Shown here in pieces: positions 57,806 through 64,000 of a stretch of 64,000 nt of DNA. Numbering within the stretch: the first letter of the stretch is position 1; each line of letters begins with the position of its first letter. The DNA is from Pseudomonas sp. GD03919 (GTDB lineage Bacteria > Pseudomonadota > Gammaproteobacteria > Pseudomonadales > Pseudomonadaceae). The stretch is from the NCBI RefSeq assembly GCF_029814935.1, contig NZ_CP104582.1, forward strand, positions 1,488,001 through 1,552,000, written 5' to 3'. Both the position numbers and the translations under genes were made by a program. A model generated the notes under the pieces. That model was not told the DNA's origin. It did no database searches and saw only the letters and a program-made list of their open reading frames with translations.

Positions 57806-60800
57806 TCAGGTGGTGGGCGCGAGGCGCTCGAACAGGGCTTCCAGGGTGTTGAAGCGTTCTTCCGCGCGCTCCATCGGTACCTGGATCTTGAAGACGGTGG
57901 CGCCTTCGAACTTGTAGCGTTTCGGCTGGGCCTGGATCAGCTTGATCAGCGTCAGCGGGTCGACGCAGGTTTCTGCGGCGAACTCGATGCGCCCGCCCTG
58001 CGGGCCGGCGTCGACCTTGGTGATGCCCAGCTTGTCCGCCTGCAGCTTGAGCAGGGTCAGGCGCATCAGGTTTTTGGTTGGCTCCGGCAGCAAGCCGAAG
58101 CGGTCGATCATCTCGACCTGCAGCTCCTTCAGGCCATCCTCGTCGCTGGCGTTGGCGATGCGTTTGTAGAGAATCAGGCGCGCATGCACGTCGGGCAGGT
58201 AGTCCTCGGGGATCAGTGCCGGCACGCGCAGGTTGATCTCCGGGCCGCCGCCCAGCGGCTGGTCGAGGTTGGGTTGTTCGCCTTTCTGGATGGCCTTGAC
58301 CGCGCGCTCGAGCATTTCCATGTACAGGGTGAAGCCGACGGCCTGGATCTGCCCGCTCTGGCCGTCACCGAGCAATTCGCCGGCGCCGCGGATTTCCAGG
58401 TCATGGGTGGCGAGGATGAAGCCGGCGCCGAGATCCTGCGCGCCGGCAATCGCCTCCAGGCGCTTCTGTGCATCTTCGGTCATGCTCTTGCGTGGCGGCG
58501 TGAGCAGGTAAGCGTAGGCTTGGTGGTGGCTACGGCCGACGCGGCCGCGCAGTTGGTGCAACTGGGCCAGGCCGAACTTGTCGGCGCGCTCGATGATGAT
58601 GGTGTTGGCGCTGGGCACGTCGATACCGGTTTCGATGATGGTCGAGGCCACCAGCACGTTGAAACGCTTGTGGTAGAAGTCGCTCATCACCTGTTCGAGA
58701 TCGCGCTCGCGCATCTGCCCGTGGCCAATACCGATGCGTGCCTCGGGCACCAGTTCGGCCAGATCGGCGGCGCATTTCTCGATGGTCTTCACGTCGTTGT
58801 GCAGGTAATACACCTGGCCGCCACGCAACAGCTCGCGCAGCAGCGCTTCCTTGATGGTCGGCTTGTTTTCTTCCATGACGAAGGTGCGCACCGACAGGCG
58901 CCGCGCCGGTGGCGTGGCGATGATCGACAGGTCGCGCATGCCGGCCACGGCCATGTTCAGGGTGCGCGGGATCGGCGTAGCGGTGAGGGTGAGGATGTCC
59001 ACCTCGCTGCGCAGCGCCTTGAGCTGCTCCTTCTGGCGTACGCCGAAGCGGTGTTCCTCGTCGATGATCACCAGGCCCAGGTTGTGGAACTTGACGTCCT
59101 CCTGCAGCAGCTTGTGCGTGCCGATGACGATGTCCACCTTGCCTTCTGCCAGTTGCTGCACGGCGCCTTCGACTTCCTTGGCGCTCTTGAAGCGGCTCAT
59201 CACCTCGACCTTCACCGGCCAGTCGGCGAAGCGGTCGCGGAAGCTGTTGTAGTGCTGCTGGGCGAGCAGGGTGGTGGGCACCAGCACTGCCACCTGCTTG
59301 CCGCTGTGTACGGCGATGAAGGCGGCGCGCATGGCCACTTCGGTCTTGCCGAAACCGACGTCGCCGCATACCAGGCGATCCATCGGCTTGCCGGCGAGCA
59401 TATCGCTGCGCACGGCATCGATGGCGGCCTGCTGGTCCGGGGTTTCCTCGAAGGGGAAGCCGGCACTGAAGGTGGCGTAGTCCACGGCCGGGTCCTGGAA
59501 GGCGAAGCCTTCGCGGGCGGCGCGGCGGGCGTAGATGTCGAGCAGTTCGGCGGCGACGTCGCGCACCTGTTCGGCGGCCTTGCGTTTGGCCTTCTGCCAG
59601 GTTTCCGAGCCGAGCCGGTGCAGCGGCGCCAGGGCGTCGTCGCTGCCGCTGTAGCGGGCGATCAGGTGCAGGCTGGCCACCGGCACGTAGAGCTTGGCCT
59701 CGTCGGCGTACTGCAGCGCGAGGAACTCGGCCGCCTGGCCGTCGAACTCCATGGTCACCAGGCCCAGGTAGCGGCCGACACCGTGATCGATATGCACCAC
59801 CGGCGCGCCTTCGCGCAGTTCGGTGAGGTTCTTGATCACGTTGTCGCCGCCGTCACGACCCTTCTCGCGCCGACGACGCTGCATCACGCGCTGGCCGAAC
59901 AGCGGGTTTTCCGGGATGAGCGCCAGGTCATCGAGCAGCAGGCCTTCATCCAGGGGCGCGATGCAGATGTTCAGGCGTTCGCCGCTTTCGACGAACGCCG
60001 GCCAGCCGTCGACCTCCTTCGGCTTGAGCTTGAGGCGGGCGAGCAGTTCCAGCAGCACTTCGCGGCGACCGGCGGATTCGGCGCAGAACAGCACGCGGCC
60101 CTGGTAGTCCTCGATGAAGCGGCGTAGCGCCGCCAGCGGCTCGCCGGCCTTGGCCTGGATCGCCAGGTCGGGCAAGGCGCGCGCATCGAAACGGGTCTGG
60201 CCGACGCCGGGTTCGATATCCGCCTGATTGACCACCACACGCGGCCAGCTCTTCAGGCGGGCGAAGCAGTCTTCCACCGGCAGGAAAATATCCGCAGGTG
60301 GCAGCAGCGGACGCTCGGGGTCGACTCGGCGGTCTTCATAACGGTTGCGCGCATCCAGCCAGAACTGCTCGGCGGCCTTTTCGATGCCGGGCAGGGAAAA
60401 TACCTGGGTATCGCCCGGCAGGTAGTCGAACAGGGTGCCGGTTTCCTCGAAAAACAGCGGCAGGTAGTACTCGATGCCGGCCGGGGTGATGCCCGAGGAC
60501 AGGTCCTGATAGATCGGGCAGCGGCGGAAATCCACGTCGAAGCGCTCGCGAAAGCGCCCGCGGAAATCGGTGACGGCCTTCTTCTCTAGGGGGAACTCGC
60601 GTGCCGGCAGCAGGCGTATCGACTCCACCTTGTCCACCGAGCGCTGGGTTTCCGGGTCGAAGGTGCGCAGGGTTTCGATCTCGTCATCGAACAGGTCGAT
60701 GCGGTAGGGCGTGTCGCTGCCCATGGGGAACAGGTCGATCAGCGCGCCGCGCACGGCGAACTCACCGTGCTCGTACACCGTATCGACGCAGCGATAGCCG

Positions 60801-61243
60801 GCCGCTTCCAGGCGCGTGCGCATCTGTTCCACATCAAGCGTCTGGCCGACATCCAGCACCAGGCTGCTGCCGAGCAGAAAGCGTTTCGGCGCCAGGCGGT
60901 GTAGGGCCGTGGCGATGGGCACTACGAGAATGCCACGGCTCAGTTGCGGCAGTTGGTAAAGGGCCGCGATGCGTTGGGAAATGATGTCCTGGTGTGGCGA
61001 GAACACGTCGTAGGGCAGGGTTTCCCAGTCGGGAAAATGCAGTACGGGCAGGTTCGGGGCAAAGAAGGCCAGCTCTTCCTGCAGGCGTTCCGCGCTCTGG
61101 CTGCCCTCGGTCAGAACCAGGGTGAAACGCCCGGCATTGCTGGCTGCTTCGGCGATGGCCAGGGACAGGGCAGCACTGGGCAAGTTGCCCCATTGCTGTT
61201 TGCCGGCGTTGGCCGGCAGAGACGGAAGACGCAGTACGGACAC
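57806..61243 (-). CDS. mfd: Transcription-repair coupling factor Mfd
   Basis: 1145 residues. Mfd releases stalled RNA polymerase and recruits UvrA. N-terminal UvrB-like domain (LPVLHFPDWETLPYDVFSPH), RNA-polymerase-interacting domain near 480 (HIDHGVGRYLGL), then RecG-like translocase motifs: Walker A VCGDVGFGKTEVAMRAAF near 620, DEEH-type IIDEEHRFGVRQKEQ near 720, and the TRG-like region LHQLRGRVGRSHHQAYAYLL near 900. The C-terminal domain closes the protein. Full length (E. coli 1148). It is divergent from the GAPDH gene. Confidence 0.97.
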   Translation of the reverse strand: MSVLRLPSLPANAGKQQWGNLPSAALSLAIAEAASNAGRFTLVLTEGSQSAERLQEELAFFAPNLPVLHFPDWETLPYDVFSPHQDIISQRIAALYQLPQLSRGILVVPIATALHRLAPKRFLLGSSLVLDVGQTLDVEQMRTRLEAAGYRCVDTVYEHGEFAVRGALIDLFPMGSDTPYRIDLFDDEIETLRTFDPETQRSVDKVESIRLLPAREFPLEKKAVTDFRGRFRERFDVDFRRCPIYQDLSSGITPAGIEYYLPLFFEETGTLFDYLPGDTQVFSLPGIEKAAEQFWLDARNRYEDRRVDPERPLLPPADIFLPVEDCFARLKSWPRVVVNQADIEPGVGQTRFDARALPDLAIQAKAGEPLAALRRFIEDYQGRVLFCAESAGRREVLLELLARLKLKPKEVDGWPAFVESGERLNICIAPLDEGLLLDDLALIPENPLFGQRVMQRRRREKGRDGGDNVIKNLTELREGAPVVHIDHGVGRYLGLVTMEFDGQAAEFLALQYADEAKLYVPVASLHLIARYSGSDDALAPLHRLGSETWQKAKRKAAEQVRDVAAELLDIYARRAAREGFAFQDPAVDYATFSAGFPFEETPDQQAAIDAVRSDMLAGKPMDRLVCGDVGFGKTEVAMRAAFIAVHSGKQVAVLVPTTLLAQQHYNSFRDRFADWPVKVEVMSRFKSAKEVEGAVQQLAEGKVDIVIGTHKLLQEDVKFHNLGLVIIDEEHRFGVRQKEQLKALRSEVDILTLTATPIPRTLNMAVAGMRDLSIIATPPARRLSVRTFVMEENKPTIKEALLRELLRGGQVYYLHNDVKTIEKCAADLAELVPEARIGIGHGQMRERDLEQVMSDFYHKRFNVLVASTIIETGIDVPSANTIIIERADKFGLAQLHQLRGRVGRSHHQAYAYLLTPPRKSMTEDAQKRLEAIAGAQDLGAGFILATHDLEIRGAGELLGDGQSGQIQAVGFTLYMEMLERAVKAIQKGEQPNLDQPLGGGPEINLRVPALIPEDYLPDVHARLILYKRIANASDEDGLKELQVEMIDRFGLLPEPTKNLMRLTLLKLQADKLGITKVDAGPQGGRIEFAAETCVDPLTLIKLIQAQPKRYKFEGATVFKIQVPMERAEERFNTLEALFERLAPTT

Positions 61244-61392
61244 GGGCGGCTCACGGTCGTGAAGGGAGGCCGTGAATTGTAGCGGGGCTTGCTGGTCAAT
61301 GTCAGTCGCGACAGGCGCGCATTGCTCATGCTCGCGCGCACCGTCATAATGTAGCCCCTTTTTTCAGCCCCTACATGTGGAAGGTACTGCCC

Positions 61393-62841
61393 GTGACTCA
61401 GAAGCCCGACCAGTGTCTCGGTGAATGGATCGATCGTGAAGCCCTTGCGGAAGCAATGATTCCGCTGATTGGTCAGCTCTATCGCAACAACAATGTGGTG
61501 ACCTCGATCTACGGCCGTGGCCTGATCAACCGTTCGGTCATCGACATCCTCAAGGCTCACCGTTTTGCCCGTCACCGCCTGGCTGACGAAACCGAGCTGT
61601 CGGTGCACGACACCTTCCCCATGCTTAAGGCCATGAGCGAGCTCAAGCTGGGCGCTGCCTCCGTGGATCTGGGCAAGCTGGTTGCCAAGTTCAAGGCTGA
61701 AGGCGCAGGTCGCGGCGTCGAGCAGTTCGTCAAGGACGAGCTGGCCGATGTGGTTGGCAAGCAGAATGGTTCGGCCCGTGAAGGCACTGACGTGGTGCTG
61801 TACGGTTTCGGTCGTATCGGCCGCCTGCTGGCGCGCATCCTGATCGAGAAGACCGGTGGCGGTGACGGCCTGCGTCTGCGTGCCATCGTCGTGCGCAAGG
61901 GCGCCAGCAATGACCTGGTCAAGCGTGCCAGCCTGTTGCGCCGTGACTCGGTGCATGGCAAGTTCAACGGCACCATCACCATCGATGAAGAGAACAACAC
62001 CCTGACGGCCAACGGCAACCTGATCCAGGTGATCTATGCCAAGGATCCGAAGGAAGTCGACTACACCCAGTACGGCATCAAGAACGCACTGCTGGTGGAC
62101 AACACCGGTGTGTGGCGTGATGCCGAGGGTCTGGGTCAGCACCTGGCCTGCCCGGGCGTCGATCGTGTCGTGCTCACCGCACCTGGCAAGGGCGCGCTGA
62201 AGAATATCGTGCACGGCATCAACCACAGTGAAATCACCGCCGAGGACAAGATCATCTCTGCGGCTTCCTGCACCACCAACGCCATCGTGCCGGTGCTCAA
62301 GGCGGTCAATGATCAGTACGGCATCGTCAACGGTCACGTCGAGACCGTTCACTCCTACACCAACGACCAGAACCTGATCGACAACTTCCACAAGGGCAGT
62401 CGTCGTGGTCGTAGTGCCGCGCTGAACATGGTCATCACCGAAACCGGCGCGGCTACCGCTGCGGCCAAGGCGCTGCCGGTGCTGAAGGGCAAGCTGACCG
62501 GCAACGCCATTCGTGTGCCGACGCCGAACGTGTCCATGGCCATCCTCAATCTGAACCTGGAGAAGGCCACCACCCGCGAAGAGATCAACGAGTACCTGCG
62601 CCAGATGGCCATGCACTCGGATCTGCAGAAGCAGATCGACTTCGTCAGCTCGCAGGAAGTGGTATCGACCGACTTCGTCGGCTCGCGTCACGCCGGTGTG
62701 GTCGATGCCGAAGCCACCATCGCCAACGATAACCGCGTCGTGCTGTACGTCTGGTACGACAACGAGTTCGGTTACAGCTGCCAGGTGGTGCGCGTGATGG
62801 AAGACATGGCTGGGGTCAACCCGCCGGCGTTCCCGCGTTAA
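61393..62841 (+). CDS. gapB: Glyceraldehyde-3-phosphate dehydrogenase, long form (GTG start)
   Basis: 482 residues, about 150 longer than classical GAPDH. The N-terminal extension (DQCLGEWIDREALAEAMIPL, YRNNNVVTSIYGRGLINRS) is typical of the long Pseudomonas form. The NAD fold is VVLYGFGRIGRLLARILIEK near residue 135, the catalytic Cys in ISAASCTTNAIVPVLKAV near 297, and YVWYDNEFGYSCQVVRV lies near the end. The GTG at 61393 (then TQKPDQCLGE) has AAGG eight bases upstream and matches the family start; an ATG six codons up is possible. It probably works in gluconeogenesis. A terminator and then a group II intron follow. Confidence 0.88.
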   Translation: MTQKPDQCLGEWIDREALAEAMIPLIGQLYRNNNVVTSIYGRGLINRSVIDILKAHRFARHRLADETELSVHDTFPMLKAMSELKLGAASVDLGKLVAKFKAEGAGRGVEQFVKDELADVVGKQNGSAREGTDVVLYGFGRIGRLLARILIEKTGGGDGLRLRAIVVRKGASNDLVKRASLLRRDSVHGKFNGTITIDEENNTLTANGNLIQVIYAKDPKEVDYTQYGIKNALLVDNTGVWRDAEGLGQHLACPGVDRVVLTAPGKGALKNIVHGINHSEITAEDKIISAASCTTNAIVPVLKAVNDQYGIVNGHVETVHSYTNDQNLIDNFHKGSRRGRSAALNMVITETGAATAAAKALPVLKGKLTGNAIRVPTPNVSMAILNLNLEKATTREEINEYLRQMAMHSDLQKQIDFVSSQEVVSTDFVGSRHAGVVDAEATIANDNRVVLYVWYDNEFGYSCQVVRVMEDMAGVNPPAFPR

Positions 62842-62860
62842 GCGTCGGGTTTGCATGCAA

Positions 62861-62887
62861 AGCGGGAGCTTCGGCTCCCGTTTTTTA
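62861..62887 (+). terminator. Terminator of the GAPDH gene, intron insertion site
   Basis: AGCGGGAGC-TTCG-GCTCCCGTTTTTT. The group II intron starts directly after its T-tract and one A. Confidence 0.85.
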
Positions 62888-63272
62888 GTGCGCCCGGCAC
62901 GGGCGCACTCCTGGAGGTGCAAGTCCTCCCGTGAGCTGGCCACAGCGAACGGAGCGAAGCGCAACTGCGGAAGGGCGACCGACCGTGGGGAGGAAGCGTG
63001 GAGCGTAAACCGTGAGCCGATGAACAAGAATCGGATACGAGGCACTGCCAAGCAGGGCGAGCGGGCTAGAAGCCGCGAAGCTCTTGTGGCCAAGGCGAGG
63101 TGGTGTAAATCCGGCGGTTGTGCGGTGAAGGAGTGTGTTCTTACCCGGGGAGATCTCGCCTCATGCCTGAAAGGGCGACGTGGAAGCACGGAGCGAGAAG
63201 TCAGCAGAAGCCATAGTAGCTGCTTGGTCAGGGCGAAGGGCTGAACGAGAAGGAGCGTCAAACGCCTTGTCG
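62888..63272 (+). ncRNA. Group II intron ribozyme, 5' domains
   Basis: 385 non-coding bases rich in paired G/C runs, for example GTGCGCCC-GGCAC-GGGCGCAC at the very start. This is the ribozyme part before the reverse-transcriptase gene. Confidence 0.75.
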
Positions 63273-64000
63273 ATGAGCGCTGTAACGCATCAGATGCCCG
63301 CGCCAGCGGGGCGGGTCGCGGAACGGGAAGGTGAAGCCTTACCGAATGCGATCAGCGATGAAACAGGGCTCCCGCGGCGAGAACCGGAGGGCGCAGGGCG
63401 AAGCCTGCTTGAGCAGGCGTTCGCACGAGAGAATATGCAGCGGGCATGGAAGCGCGTGAAGTCCAACAAGGGATCGGCAGGTGTGGACGGGCTGGATATT
63501 GCCCAGACTGCCGAACACCTGCGATGGGTGTGGCCGGAGCTTCGCCAGCAACTGCTGAGCGGCTCCTACCAACCACAACCCGTTCGTCGGGTAGGCATCC
63601 CGAAACCGGACGGCAGTGAGCGGGAACTGGGTATCCCCACCGTCACCGACCGTCTGATTCAACAGGCACTGCTGCAAGTGCTGCAACCTCTGATTGATCC
63701 CACCTTCAGCGAGCACAGCCACGGCTTCCGCCCGGGCCGCCGGGCCCACGATGCGGTGTTGGCTGCGCAACGCTATGCCCAACAGGGCCGCCACATCGTG
63801 GTGGATGTCGACCTATCGAAGTTCTTCGACCGGGTTAACCACGACATCCTGATCGACCGCCTGAAGAGGCGCATAAACGATCCTGGAGTCATCCGGCTGG
63901 TTCGTGCGTACCTGAACGCGGGCATCATGGACGGCGGTGTGGTCATGGATCGGCATGAGGGCACGCCGCAAGGCGGGCCGCTCTCGCCGTTGCTGGCCAA
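63273..64000 (+). CDS. ltrA: Group II intron reverse transcriptase/maturase (partial)
   Basis: First 242 codons; the rest is beyond the right edge. After a variable leader the RT domain starts at about residue 47 (LLEQAFARENMQRAWKRVKS, NKGSAGVDGLDI). RRVGIPKPDGSERELGIPTV, DRLIQQALLQVLQPLIDPTF and SEHSHGFRPGRRAHDAV follow, then the first catalytic Asp in VVDVDLSKFFDRVNHD, and HEGTPQGGPLSPLLA at the edge. The YADD box lies outside. The ATG at 63273 has AAGGAG rather far upstream (about 16 bases). It promotes splicing and mobility of its intron. Confidence 0.88.
   Translation, partial: MSAVTHQMPAPAGRVAEREGEALPNAISDETGLPRREPEGAGRSLLEQAFARENMQRAWKRVKSNKGSAGVDGLDIAQTAEHLRWVWPELRQQLLSGSYQPQPVRRVGIPKPDGSERELGIPTVTDRLIQQALLQVLQPLIDPTFSEHSHGFRPGRRAHDAVLAAQRYAQQGRHIVVDVDLSKFFDRVNHDILIDRLKRRINDPGVIRLVRAYLNAGIMDGGVVMDRHEGTPQGGPLSPLLA

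Larger units (their letters stand above)
62888..64000 (+). mobile_element. Group II intron (right end off window)
   Basis: The RNA begins GTGCGCCCGG (GUGYG consensus) at 62888 and continues through the usual domain I text (CTGGAGGTGCAAGTCCTCCC, GTGAGCTGGCCACAGCGAAC) into an intron-encoded reverse transcriptase. The insertion is immediately behind a Rho-independent terminator, the favourite site of group IIC introns; the subclass cannot be fixed from the part visible. The 3' end and catalytic domains V/VI are outside the window. Confidence 0.85.

Noticed and set aside
57782-60127. 781-codon open frame opposite mfd
   Set aside because: Antisense shadow of mfd; Gln/Leu/His-rich composition, no recognisable domain, no ribosome site.
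63118-63272. Small proteins in the group II intron RNA region
   Set aside because: Short frames there overlap structured ribozyme sequence and have no family resemblance.

Overview
The window is a Pseudomonas chromosome segment, most like the P. mendocina / P. oleovorans-pseudoalcaligenes group. The evidence is high GC, Pseudomonas gene clusters (glk-gltR-gltS-gtsABCD, lexA-sulA facing psrA, the fadBA pair, mfd-csiV facing a long GAPDH) and many interspersed repeats of the forms GTAGCCCGGATG-A/C-AATCCGGG and GTAGGGTGGGC. All of this is read from sequence by eye; no database search was run.

Left part (1-5,000): the front of an acyl-CoA dehydrogenase running off the left edge, an EAL-domain membrane protein, a YgiM-like SH3 protein and the ubiquinone hydroxylase UbiM. 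Next (5,040-15,640) is the glucose uptake cluster: glk, two-component genes gltR-gltS, ABC transporter gtsABCD and a LamB-type porin. This cluster is visibly decaying. gltR has an in-frame amber codon, gltS has a frameshift that fits a 14-bp deletion, gtsC has a -1 frameshift, an IS5-family element sits between gtsD and lamB, and repeats have entered the gtsA-gtsB gap and the 5' end of gtsC. Regulatory signals (two TTGT-N7-ACAA HexR-type sites before glk, A-rich Hfq/Crc-type leaders) are still present, which suggests recent loss. Glucose non-use is a known trait in this part of the genus.

Middle (15,640-37,500): a MocR-type regulator, ccoG, a tightly coupled cysI-DUF934-lrgA-lrgB operon, mqo with a lipoprotein-like N-terminus, plsB, remnants of an IS66 tnpB and of what looks like an hvfA(B) metallophore locus, then an AraC regulator facing an FAD oxidase / glycerol-3-phosphate dehydrogenase-like / FGGY kinase set. 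That set is split by an IS110/IS1111-group element (32611-34006). The element sits exactly inside a GTAGCCCGG repeat, and its 3' non-coding region carries short segments matching both target halves and both element ends: a candidate bridge RNA/seekRNA with readable guides. This is the most interesting signal in the window.

Right part (37,500-64,000): conserved housekeeping genes: yegS, cheV, a MOSC protein, slt, uup, a universal stress protein, fadBA, topA, sulA-lexA, psrA, an L,D-transpeptidase, nagZ, csiV-mfd and a long GAPDH. PsrA-type boxes precede psrA and probably fadBA; two SOS boxes precede lexA. The window ends inside a group II intron that starts directly after the GAPDH transcription terminator.
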